From Flammula alnicola (lineage: Eukaryota > Basidiomycota > Agaricomycetes > Agaricales > Strophariaceae): a stretch of DNA of 64,000 bases. Where the stretch lies: positions 110,838 through 174,837 of the forward strand of contig JADNRV010000112.1 in the NCBI GenBank assembly GCA_015499995.1, read 5' to 3'. A program made the position numbers and the translations under genes. Shown piece by piece: positions 24,896 to 36,075 of the stretch. Below the pieces are notes generated by a model. The model worked only from the letters and a program-made list of their open reading frames with translations. It had not been told where the DNA came from and searched no databases. Every line of letters begins with the position of its first letter. The stretch's first letter is position 1.

Positions 24896-26852
24896 TTTCC
24901 AATGTTCTAACATGATCAGTAAATATATATAAGACAGCTAATAGAGGTAAGTTCCGGGAGATGGCATGTCAGCGGCATGGCTCTCACGGCACAGGTTGGC
25001 TTGCCGTGCACAGCCACATCTCATCCGCTTCTTCAGTCCACGTCGTCCATCAGGAAGAAACAACTTTGATTAGTAGCGCACAGTAGTCTACGTAGCTGAG
25101 GTAGCTCGGTACACAAGTACCCCCGTTAGGTAACATGCGGTAGTCAACACACCTACAACGTAGCCCGTCATAGCTACACCCAAGTGTACGTAGACACCAG
25201 TAGCTGCACATAGATAATCTCTACACAGGACTATGCTGGCTACTATGCCTACTAATCAAGCAACATTTTCAAGAATCGAGCAAATGACACAGTAATGATT
25301 TTTTATTATTAACAATAACTACTAACAAGGTAAAGTTGGTAAACTAGGCAGCATGAACCTAAGAGAGTCATGCAGCATGGAAGGCGCACAGCGAGCAGGC
25401 CAGCACCTTTGATCATGCTCCGAAAAGTGTGTATGAGCAGCAGCATGCGAGGGTAGGAAGGGGCCACTTACGAGTTGGTGTTCCCGGGGCATGCTCATGC
25501 GCCGCTGATTTCCCATTTTCTACATACATGAGGGGGGTGGGGATGCTACGCCACATATTAGTTGTATCAGTGTCACTCCTGGCTTCCCATTGAGCGACAG
25601 GTGGTAAGCTTTGTCTCCACAACCGTCTCGTCAGTTAGCGTTTGTGCTATGTACCTTGGAAGTTCGCTGGACCACCTGTTGTTGGTGTTGGGTGTTACCG
25701 GAGAGCCGCCGGGGGGCCCAAGGGTTGGAGGGCGAGGCATTAACCTCGAGCCCTGTGTTCTGCTGGAAAGAGGGAGTGTAATGGTGAGTAGTGGGATGCG
25801 GGGTGTCTGCTACGTACCTGGGGTTCTGCCAGCTCATAGTTGGTGGTGTTGGGTGTAACCTGGAGAGTTGCTAGGGGAGTGTGTGTGCTTTCAGCCATGT
25901 TTCCTGTTGGCCGTTCATAGCAGTCAGCGACATGAGCGCTGAGGTGCTGAGGCCTGAGTGTGGTATGGTGGTTGTGGTTGAAAAGGAAGAGACGCGTGTT
26001 GCATCAAGTCGGATTTCAACGTTCAACAAACACAATCACGTGATCGAGCTGAGTCTGAACTGACTCGACGAAAATTCGTGAATATGTTCAGAACAACTTG
26101 AACTTGTACTCTGCTCCCTCTGAGTCCTCTTGCCTCCCCCGCTCATCTGCTCAGATTCTCTTCTGGGCTAGTTATCCTGTTGCCACACCTTTTTTCTTTG
26201 GAAAGTAATTTTATTTATGTTGGCTGTGTACGTAGAAATGTACCCAAAATATATTTATGTAAATTCATACTCACAAAAGTTAGTGTGATAGTAATCCACA
26301 TTTACGTAGCACTACTGTGAGCCCTCCGCCAACTATTAAAGATACTGACCCATGTGCCACGACAACTGTGTCTATGGGCAGTACTCTCACGGCTACCTTG
26401 CTGTACTAATAATAACCTTGCACTATGTACGGCTACTGGAGCTACTGTTAGCAATGTAGATAAGGTGTTGACTACGTGGTCTCCATAATCAGAGCTCAAT
26501 CTACCGATCAATTTATTGTTTCCTGATGTCCGCTCTCCTCCTGCTTGTTATCTTACCTTACCACTGTGTAATTCTTGCTACACTGTTACTCTCCCTCTCT
26601 CTCAAAGCTATGAATGTCCTTTCATGGCATTTTTTGGATGAAACTGCATGCGCAATAGCATTTCTGGAGCGTTTTCAGGGCAAAAGACAGGATTGGGCTC
26701 GACAATCACCAAGGTATGTTACTTGCCTGAATTCTCGTTTACACTTCAATACTTACTTGTTTCTAGACCGTTCAGATGTGCTTCACACAATCAAATGATC
26801 CGTGGAAATGGATGAATTAAATATGTAATAAGACAACTACCGGGTATATGTG
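24896..26852. repeat. Gene-free DNA with a 161-bp imperfect tandem duplication
   Basis: Two related segments, beginning near 25648 and 25809, share GCTAYGTACCT and GTTGGGTGTDACC and lie about 161 bp apart. No coding gene is supported in the rest of the interval. Confidence 0.45.
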
Positions 26853-28985
26853 TTAAGTTTGCTCAGGCTGTGTATTTTGCGCATTCGCCTGCCGCTTACT
26901 CCTTCTAAGACCACTGGCCTCTCCCTGGCGACTTCGTTTAGCTGTCTTCTTAGGTGGTTCCATGGCTGGAGGAGTGACGGGTGCTGGTTCAGCGGGGGTA
27001 GATGCCAGTTGATAGTTGTGCGTAATAAGCCTGGCGCCGGATGGAACATTGTCCGCGGTATTCTTTTCCTTCTGAATCGGTCTTGGTTTTGGGCGTGTTT
27101 GGTTAGGGGAAGGAGTGTATTTGAGCGGTGCTTGCCTATACCGTGGTGTGAATGGTGGTCCACCAGTTAGGCCATCAGCAGTCATTGAAAAGAATTGATA
27201 AACTTGTCCGTTCTCGGTGCGGGCGCCTGAAAGTCGGAAACCGGAGGGCAAATCGAGGTCCATCCCGGCAAGTTCAACTTGTTTGCACAGTCCCAACAAT
27301 ATCCCTGCATGAGGTCCAAGGAGTTCCCCTGGTATACTTGCAGCCATCGCTTTCTCTGGGGCAGTTAGATGTCGAATAAGGTGTCCTCTTTTTGCGTCAG
27401 CGAATGGATCATCTGGTAGAATTGACTGTTTTTGGTGCTGCGTTAGTTTGCACGAAAGCCAGAAAATTTGATCATCAGTGCTTGAGTCGGCACCTAGATA
27501 AGTGCGGATAATGACAAGACTGAAGAGAACCGATCCAAGGAGGTGAACGTGGTGGTGATCCAATGTAGCGGCCTCCGTATCGTGGCGAAGTTGAACGAGG
27601 AAAGGATTCATCAAGGATTTATCACCAGCCAGAATATAGAGGTCGAAGAGTTGTTCAAACTCTACATCGTACATCGCCTGCGCGTTTCCGCGGCTGTGCT
27701 GGGGCCGATTAGGGTGCAAGATATAAGATTCGAAGAGCACAATGATTGGGTGCTTGCGTTGCGTTAGTATAATTTCCAGAATGGCACCATATGATCCTTC
27801 CAGATTCTCCCGAATACCAGTATTCGTGTAGCCATTGTCGTTTGCATCCTCATGGAATCGCATTGGCCATTTGATCTTTCCCATTTCTTTCTGTTATCGA
27901 TGGAATAACTTATAAGCACTTGGAACCATGAGATCACGGTATATTGGGAAGACTTGCCTCGGTATATTGAAGGCGATCTCGATTAAGCGCCTGAAAACAT
28001 TCTTGGGGAGTTATAATGATAATTTTCGAAGATGGTGCTCTGTCCAGTTCATAGACATTTCCGCTATACCACTGAACATGCACTGAATTTGTTGAGGAGC
28101 GACCCAAGATTTCAGCGGGAAAAAGGCGCGATGTCAACGTGTGAGGCTTTAGCAGAATTATTTCGCCAATCCTATCCTCCAATTAATCATAAACTGTCCA
28201 TTGAGACCGAAAAAGCACTCACATATGTTGGTCCCAGCGTCCGCCCGGTGTATTCACGCATTTAGGACAGCACCACGCATCCCCAAGGTCCGTAAAGATC
28301 GCTTTTCCAGCAGGAAAGGTTGATCTAACACAGTCATCATGCCAATCACTGCCACAGAGACGGCAGTTCACTGTAAATTGAAACTCTGCACTTTCGGTTC
28401 CTTGTAATGCGCAAGAGTCACATAAGATAAAGGCGTCCGGGGTATACTCGCGGATCGGTGGAAGGTCTAGCGAGTTTTCGAGCAGAAGTGTGTGTGAATG
28501 TGGCAGACTTTCATTAGAAAGAACAGGTGAAGGAAAGCGCTCAGGGACAATTGAGATTGCGGGCTGAATGACTGCATCTGGCGTTGAAGAGTGAACAGAT
28601 ATTGAACTGGGTGATTTTTGAATGGTGGGGCGTTCATAATCCAACTTGATCTCCTTTACAGTTCGGGATGTCTTTGGTAACAGAGTGTCAGTACAGCGAG
28701 GAATTAAAGGAAGAAAAAGACGAATACCATTGACTTGTGAGAGCTCCGATGGTAGACGTAGAAAACAGACCGTGTATCTCTTCTTTCTAGAAGATTGGAG
28801 TCGGTATCTGGGACCAATTTTCCATCCATGTCATTATAAGTATACGCGTGGCCACCAAACCGCAATTGAGACATGAAGTGGTCTCCTTCAAAGAGCACTC
28901 GGCCAATAAGTTCGTAAGTGACATAAGATCCGTCGTGGTCAGAGATCTTGAATGAATTCTCAAAGAAAACTCTGTCTAGATTCAT
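26853..28985 (-). CDS. C-terminal part of the GCM/MULE-type transposon gene: protease-like His box, PHD finger, basic tail
   Basis: Four exons: about 28985-28730, 28653-28223, 28171-27958 and 27890-26853, with consistent phases. The first exon carries YELIGRVLFEGDHFMSQL and GGHAYTYNDM, which resemble the His box of ubiquitin-specific proteases. The second carries a PHD finger with every ligand: LCDSCALQ, CRLCGSDWHDDC and WCCPKC. The third has a Tudor/chromo-like segment around VHVQWYSGNVYEL. The last ends in a Pro-rich, basic tail (KRSRQGEASGLRRSKRQ) that could be a nuclear localisation signal. The intron 27957-27891 starts with GC (AG|GCAAGT). The part upstream on the same strand (36075-32610) supplies the transposase half. 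The two are separated by 3.6 kb with no phase-compatible splice that I could find. Confidence 0.65.
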
Positions 28986-29014
28986 TACGAGGACCCTTTA
29001 GGGGCTTCGTTTTT

Positions 29015-29275
29015 AACCCGACTTCTGCAGGAGGACCCTTTGGCATCAAAACTGAGGGAAATTTTGTACATGTTTGTTTGATGGACAGGTTTATCTTATC
29101 TATAGTCACATGAGCATTAACACGTGATATTTGTCAGCCTTGCAAAGTAGCGGCGTACAAATTCTTTTATAACCCGACGGGCCGGACCTCTGCAAAGAGG
29201 ACCCTTTGGCATCAAAACTGAGGGAAATTTTGTACATGTTTGTTTGATGGCTATGTTTATCTTATCTATAGTCAA
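29015..29275. repeat. 166-bp tandem duplication
   Basis: Two copies, beginning at about 29015 and 29171-29181, share AACCCGAC, then GAGGACCCTTTGGCATC, then TTTGTACATGTTTG. A third partial AGGACCCTTT lies at 28990, next to the exon. Confidence 0.75.
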
Positions 29276-30243
29276 TTTCGGTGTGTTCAGGAAGTGGGAT
29301 GCTCAGTCCCCACCGCGAGGAGCCAACTGCAGGTTGGCGACAAGCGGCACTTATTGCTAGTATGAATAAATGTTCTTTCACTTCTTTACTGGGATGATCT
29401 ATGCAATTGAGAGGCCACAAGGAGCCAACTAAATTTGATAGGCATATTATCACTTTAAAACTATCAAAGTGAGGGGAATCTGAATGAGAGATTGGGAAGC
29501 GCTGACCATTCACTGAATCTGCTGAGTATATTTAGCAACTAGTAATAGCAGAGGCACCATCAGCACATAACCACGTGCAGAAACTTTCACAAAAATATGC
29601 AAAGACTGCAGTATTGCTCAGACGATGGAGATCTTGGGCTCAATCAAAAGCTATTGATGAGTAGAATTCATTTATCATAATTTTGGAGCTTAGTAAAAGA
29701 CCCTCCTATGTGAAATTTGGGAATTACTGTAGACATTTCCCACATTTGGACATTCTTTGTCATTATCTGACATTGCCTTTACCCAGCTACCAGGGCTAGC
29801 TAGTCCGAAAGTAGGCTCACATTTGGAAAGTAGGCTTGCGCTTAGAAAATAAACTCACATTTAGAAAATAGGCTCACTTTTCTAGTATATAGCTTGTGTA
29901 ATATAATTTGGGTCCCTTGGTCAAGTAATGTAGTGCACTATTAAAGAAAAAGGTGGCTTCCATTAGAAAGTGGCTCAGCTGGCAAGCTTAACATGTGCGT
30001 GCAAATGAGAATTAGTTGACTCACAATAAGATCTACCTAAATGTGTGTTGGAAAGTACAAAAATACCTTAAAAGTGCGTCGCAAGATTAGTGCAGCTTAT
30101 TTGAATAAATGTGTAGTTTCACTGTCATACAAGGCCTGACAAGAGATAAGACAGTCCAGGACAAAGGATCCTTGTCAGTGGTAGGCCAACTGTCAGGACA
30201 AAATGTGGGTAAGAATGCGGGTATGCTGATGTGATTTCTATCA

Positions 30244-30378
30244 GTCAGCATGTACTGGACTGGACATGATGACTGTATGTCATTGCATCAGCATGTACCG
30301 GACTGAACATGATGACTGTATGTCATTGCATCAGCATGTACCGGACTGAACATGATGACTGTATGTCATCACATCAGC
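30244..30378. repeat. 43-bp minisatellite, about three copies
   Basis: GCATGT recurs at 30248, 30291 and 30334. Each unit contains CATCAGCATGTACCGGACTG and ATGATGACTGTATGTCAT. The copies are nearly identical, so they are recent. Confidence 0.9.
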
Positions 30379-30534
30379 ATCCATCACTGGACGGGTTCAG
30401 CCAATCAGCCAACCCTCCCTTCACCGCCGCCACTGCAGCCTTGTAAGCTAGAATTATATATGCGCTTCTTCTACATACAGTGTGCTGGGGGGACAGGACA
30501 TATGGTCACTGTTGGGGGCAGGTGATGGTAAACA

Positions 30535-31075
30535 TGGGGTCAACAATGCGAGAAATGATGTCTGGGACTGTATTTTGGGGGCTGCTCATTGTTGGGGGCG
30601 CTTTTGGGCACGGAAAAAAATTCTAATGGGGTCTATAAATATATTCTGAGCCCCCACCCTTTGCGCACCTCGGGAGAATGGCTTTGGATGACGTTCCTAT
30701 TTGGGGCTGGGCTGCTATCAAACAACTGTCAACAATGCAGGAAATGATGCTCGGGCTTGTATTTTTGCTTGCGCTCATCGTGTGGGGCAGTTTGACTGCG
30801 GAAAAAAATCCAATGGGGTCCAATAATATATTGCTACCCATTGTGGCCCTCTGCGCATCTCACGGGGGGCGGGGATGGGTGGATTGAGATGGATGACTTT
30901 GGATGACAGTCTAAAATTAGACGGAAAGCGCCTCGGTGTGATATTTTTAGATGCCAGCGCTTGTTGTTTGTTATCTATAGATTAGATAGCCAGAAAGCGC
31001 CCTAGCCTGATATTTTTAGATGTAGATGCTCGTGCCTCGGCGACTGTCTCTGTTATCTATTGATTAGATACCTTT
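30535..31075. repeat. Two neighbouring direct duplications (about 190 bp and about 90 bp)
   Basis: Segments starting near 30537 and 30727 share GTCAACAATGC, GAAATGATG, CGGAAAAAAAT and GGCTTTGGATGACG or close variants. A second, shorter pair (about 30915 and 30990) shares GAAAGCGCC and TGATATTTTTAGATG. Confidence 0.7.
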
Positions 31076-31257
31076 GATCAATCCCACGCTCATGTTCAAA
31101 AATAGACACGGTTCTCTGTGCTTGAAAACCTCAGGTAAAAAAGAATAAATAGAAAACATTGAATATATTTGAAATAGTGATACTACTAGTCATAAGGCAT
31201 ACAATAAAGAACATAAAATACAAGAATGAGGATAAGCGAACAAGGAGGGGGCATGTC

Positions 31258-32165
31258 GACGTGAGCAATGCACGTCGTCGCCTCTCCTGCTGCTGCTTAT
31301 TCTCGTTCTCCTCCATGTCGTCGTATCGCGGCTGCCGCTGCTCCCACCTTGTTGTCGCCGTCATAACGGGGCAACAGCAGGAGCGGCGATGCCGCTGCTT
31401 CGATCTCGTCGTTGCCGTATCTGAGCAGCAGCAGTCGTGCTGGTGCTGCTCCTACCCCGTCGTCGTCGCCGTATCTGTAGCAATGGGTGCTGCTCCTGCT
31501 CCTGCTCATCGGCACTGCACCCGGGCAGCAGCACCGGTCATGATGCTGTCGCTGCTCCCCATTGTCGTCGCCGTATCTGAGCAGCAGCAGTGGGCACTGA
31601 TGCTCCTGCTCCTGCCTCGTTGCCCTTGCCGTATATGAGCAGCAGCTGCCATCGTGCAGCAGCTGCCATCGTGCAGCTGCTGCAGTGTCCACCTCATCGC
31701 TGTCGTGCACAAGCAGCAGCAGCAGTCGCTCTGCCGCCGCTGCCGCTGCCTTGCCGTCGTTGGCGTACTCCTCCCACCTTGTCACCGTCACCGTATACGA
31801 GCAGCAGCGGTCGTGCTGTTGCCGCTGCTCCGCCCTCGTCATCGTCGTCATATTCGCATACCAGCAGCAGCAGCGCCGCCCTCGTCGTCATCGTCATTGT
31901 CGTCGGATCCGCATGGGAGCAGCAGCAGTTGTGCTGGTGCTGCTCCACTCTTGTCGTCGTCGTCGGATCCGTATACGAGCAGTAGCGGTCGCGCTGCTGC
32001 TACGCCGCCCTCGTCGTCGTCGTAGCCGGATCCGTATACCAGCAGTAGCAGGGTCATCCTGCTGCTGCTGCTTCCATCTCGTCGCCATCGCCGTATTGTC
32101 CTGTCGGAGCCGCCAGAGGAATAAGGACCGAGATGACGACCTTTCAACGGTCGTCGTCGTCACCT
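31258..32165. repeat. GC-rich degenerate minisatellite of CGTCGTC and AGCAGCAG words
   Basis: About 900 bases built from alternating blocks CGTCGTCGCCGTAT, (T/C)GAGCAGCAGCAG and CTGGTGCTGCTCC in units of roughly 65-90 nt. The triplet composition keeps long frames open on both strands. The resulting Ser-, Ala-, Leu- and Arg-rich open frames are by-products, not genes. Confidence 0.85.
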
Positions 32166-32220
32166 CGTTATCTTGCCTGTGGATCGGGTAAGTGAGGGGA
32201 TGGAGAGGAAGAACAGAAAA

Positions 32221-32243
32221 CGAATCGAGTCTGACTCGATTCG
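32221..32243. repeat. Short perfect palindrome
   Basis: Two 11-base arms (CGAATCGAGTC and its complement) around one central base. Could be a hairpin or a protein-binding dyad; function unknown. Confidence 0.6.
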
Positions 32244-32609
32244 TTGCGCACCGGGTGGGTCTCCCTCTACCAGGGTCTCCCCTCGCGTCTTCTCACCCCT
32301 CACCTCCTTCCGATTTGCTTGGACACCCATGTAGTAGCAGGGGGAGGAGAAGAAAGGGGGTGGCGGGCTGGATGGTTAGAGACGAAGGTGACAACCCGAA
32401 CTCAACCGGGTGCGGTTGATCGCATTTCGGGGAAAGCCGAAATCCGGTCCGCACTTCCCGCCTTTCGTCCCATCGTCGAGTGCGTCTCGGACGATGTTAG
32501 GTGATGAGTAGATACATAGATTATCATCGGAATGTATTCAGAATATAATAAATGCACCTTTTAGTGACTTCCGAGGCCAGAATTTGCCCTCGAGAAGAGT
32601 GGTACTCAC

Positions 32610-35600
32610 CTCTCCTCCGGCAAATTTCAGACTTGATATGGGCTGGGCAGCCACCTGGTCCTCGTTTTGCCATGCGAAGCAATGGCCCTCATCCCTCCAA
32701 GTATTGCTGTCCGCTCGAGCATCGGAAACAATGTTGAGAACCTGAGGCCATGAGTGGGAGATGCGAGTGATAGCAGAAAAGAGGGTGCAAGATTTGTCTG
32801 CACAGGGCTCGTTGGGTAATAGATGGAGAGGGGTTCTTCCGCTCTCTGTACTGCCTCCGACTGCATGTCCACGGGGAATAAAGTGGGCGAAGTAGTCAGA
32901 AAGGGCAACAGTCTTGCGCGAGATGTCGAAAGCCTGTGTGGTGCATATATCACGCTCGTAAAGCTGTAACCAAACTTGAGGACGATCGAGTGCTGAAGCC
33001 GACGACGCGTGTCCTTTTACGCACTCTCTGGTTAAGAGGTAATGGACTCCGAAATGCGCTTGGATTTCAAGAGGAGGATTTCCATCCTAAATGATACATA
33101 TGATAAGCCGTTCCTTTAATAGTGAATTTAGATTGTTTCTTACCTTAACACCAGTCGACAGCCATTCCATCGAACAACCATATCCTCCAGAAGCTACTAA
33201 TTTCCATTTGTCGACGACATAATTAAGAATGATAGTCTGTGTCAGGTCAAGATCTTGCTTAAACTTGGCCAAGGATGTGGAGTCATGCATGTACTTCAGA
33301 CATCGATCATACCGGTACGTCAAACCATCCAAGAAGGAGTCTTTTGGAACTAGCAAAAGAAATGCTTGTCGTGCCTCGTCTGACCAGAGTGAATATGCTC
33401 GAAACCATATTTCGAGGCTGTTATCGACAAAACAAGAGTTGGGACTTCGCCACTTGTAGGATAGAAGAGCGTTAGGATTTTGGGTACCATCATCTCGGAT
33501 CCCCCGGGGGTGGAGAGCAGCCTCTGTATCGGGAGGCCGCCCGTCATTGGCATCCCATTCCTTATGAGCAGGAGGGCGATATTTACGAGCTGACGCAGGA
33601 TCAAAATGACCAGCTAAAGTTATATTAAATCAGCAAAGGAACAGATGAAGCAATTGAAAAATTGCCTTTTATCGCACTGTACTGTGATTCGAGTTCTTGA
33701 ACATGGAGAAATAGCTTTTTGATTCCAGGGATCAAATCTTGGTCGACGCCGACAGCATGATGAAGAAGGGAGTGTTGGTGTTCTACGGGATTAGATGTCG
33801 TTGGGATTTGGTCAGCTATTGTGCGGTCAATGGCGCTGACTGCAGGAAAGATCATTGAGGCAAAAGCAGGCCGCAACCACCAGGAAAGCCATCCATGAAT
33901 CCGGGGAAATTCTGAGCGAAGAGTTTGAACAGTTGTGTCGAAATCTTCAAGGGATGTTTTCGACGAAACCAGTGATCTAAGTAACCTGTTGAACTCTCCA
34001 GACTTAGCCTGTGGAACCAGCGCTCCATTCGACATGATTCGTTCAGCTGACTGCCAAAAGTGGAATTCGCAGCCACGCTCAGCCTCCTGAGCTTGCTTGA
34101 GGTACTCGTTTCGCTCAATCTCCTGTGAAGCTGCCGTCAGAGATTGAAAGCGTGGATCCATAGCGATTATAGCGTCAGCAAATTCCTCTGCATGAGCACC
34201 CCGCTGAGATGCGGAGAAGTCGAAGACCTAGATGAACAAATTGGCCATTTAACGATGCGTGGAAATTTTTGGTAACCGGCCAGCTTACATGGAGTAGATA
34301 CTTTTTTTCAAAGGCGAGCCCGCGTCTCTGTATAAGAGTGACAACAGAACGTGAAATGTGTCGAAAGTGGGGTCTATGATGGGCGATATCCTGGCGAAGT
34401 ATCCACGTATAGAGAACAGGGACCCACGCCACCATTAGCATATTGAATACACATGTAACGATAAGGACCCCATCGCGGAAGAATGAATGGTCCCCATCTG
34501 TGACAAATCCATGTCGTGCAGAATTTGGACCTTCAGAATCTTCTTCATTCCAGGAGATAATCGAGTCCTGGAGCACGGTCTCCATGAACGGCGTCTGGAA
34601 CATAAGGAAGACAGGGCCATGAAGGGAGGAGTTAATCATGAACGGCTTCTTGAGTTCCTCTTGAAGTTCGGCAAGTGATCTGAGGATGGATAAACCGCCT
34701 TTTGTTGCAATGGAAGGGGCGATACCGAGGCGAGCTTGACTCTGTGATAGCTGATAGCGAGCAGCACGGGGATTGGCCAGCGCTGGAGATATCTCGGAGA
34801 GGGGAATAGACCCAGGTCCTGTGTCGCCTGTCCATAGCTCATGTGCTGAAGCATCGAAATTACGCAGAACCTGTTTGTCCACGGCCTCTTCTTGAGCTCG
34901 CGACAAGTTGCCGCCTGGAGGCCGAGGATGCTTGTGGTGTCCATCGTGTTCCCAGACCAGAAAAGCTTGACCATTCCGTGAGATCTTGTAATGGTAGGTC
35001 TTCGCGTCGCACTTTGTGAGCACCAAGTCTGATTTACACATCCGGCAAGGCTCCTTCGCCTGCTGAGTTCGTGAAGACGGCCCAGTTTTTGGTCGAACAA
35101 GCCTCCTGCACGTCTCGTTATTGCAAGAGAACACGCCCAGACATAGCCGCATCTCGGCGTGGTGCCCATTCCGATAGACATTCCCGCTCGACCGCCAAAC
35201 CCACTTTGTGTCTTTCCATTTACGTTTTTCGTGCCCAAAAGGCACTTCTCGACGTTGAGGACCATCAGGCCAATCAGTTGCGTCATTAGTAGGGTCTAAA
35301 ATGCCGTGAGAGTTGTCGAAATGGGCGCATTCAGTCTATGACCACGTACCTTCTTCCTTCAGCGCTTTTCCGCTCTGTACGGCCATTGAAGTAGGCCCCA
35401 CCTCTCTAACCTCCTCCTTCACCTTTCCTTCAGTACCAATTCCTCCGGGCTTGGTCGAAGAAAGGGCTGCATTAGCGGAAGCAACACCTTGTATTTGAAA
35501 AGGGTATCCGAGACCTTGTCCAGGTGGAAACATCATTGGAGCTGGATACGGAGGAGGCAGATAGCCGTGGTACGGGGCCGGAAAGCCTCCTTTTGTCAAA

Positions 35601-36075
35601 ATCAATACCAGAACTGTCATATTTTAGTGGGAGACTCACCAGCATTAGGTATATGCGGTTGAAAGGGATAGAACATAGGCTGAAGTGGTACGATTGGTCC
35701 CCCAGGGCCCGTATTCTGTCCGCCCCATTGATAGTAGGGGTAGCCGGCATTGACTTGAGCACCTCGAATGTCCCTTTCAGCATCTCCAGACGGATTGGGC
35801 AGCGTGGGGCTTGAGAAAAAATTCAAAAGCCTTCGCAACATTCTGAGCAAGGAGTAGGAGTATTTGTGAGTCTCCAGGCCCGAAATTTGAACGAAAACAT
35901 TTCTATCAGTCACATGGACGGAAGTATATCGCCCTCCGACACTGAAAACGGATATCACGATCGAGCACATTGACACGCCCACAGGGAGCCCTAACACACC
36001 CAAAAGGCCATAGACAATGATGGCCATAATCGAAGTGAAAGCAAAAAGTGCGTCGGAATATGCGATGCTTGTCAT
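32610..36075 (-). CDS. GCM-domain MULE-type transposase gene, N-terminal and central part
   Basis: Exons in consistent phase: to 35640 (frame open from an ATG at 36075), 35589-35350, 35295-34289, 34227-33666, 33613-33144 and 33086-32610. The leader is Pro/Gly/Tyr-rich; whether the hydrophobic stretch coded at 36060-35950 is included is unsure. A GCM/WRKY-like zinc finger follows (CLGVFSCNNETC, CRMC, then HDGHHKH). Next is the MULE transposase core: first Asp in GFVTDGDHSFF, second Asp in VFDFSASQRGAHAEE, the CEFHFWQ Cys-His element, and Glu in SNPVEHQHSLLHH. The next exon has NSCFVDNSLEIWF, like the Cys box of ubiquitin-specific proteases. The intron 33665-33614 has a GC donor. MULE transposases cut and paste DNA; the GCM finger should bind the element ends. 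The rest of the gene lies at 28985-26853, beyond a 3.6-kb block. No terminal inverted repeats were found. Confidence 0.7.

Larger units (their letters stand above)
28986..32609. other. 3.6-kb satellite-rich block inside the transposon gene
   Basis: Begins after a good splice donor (GAG|GTGAGT, minus strand, at 32609). It ends before the His-box exon near 28985, whose nearest acceptors are in the wrong phase for that donor. It holds two duplicated segments, a 43-bp minisatellite, a large GC-rich array and about 350 bases of unremarkable DNA. It is either a hugely expanded intron or an insertion that has broken the gene. Confidence 0.6.

Noticed and set aside
30244..30378. Repeat array considered as CRISPR
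   Set aside because: Units are contiguous 43-bp copies without unique spacers, in a eukaryotic genome; it is a minisatellite.
31297..32191. Open frames of up to 184 codons on both strands
   Set aside because: Products of a CGT/CAG-rich minisatellite without stops; no domain, and equal openness on both strands.
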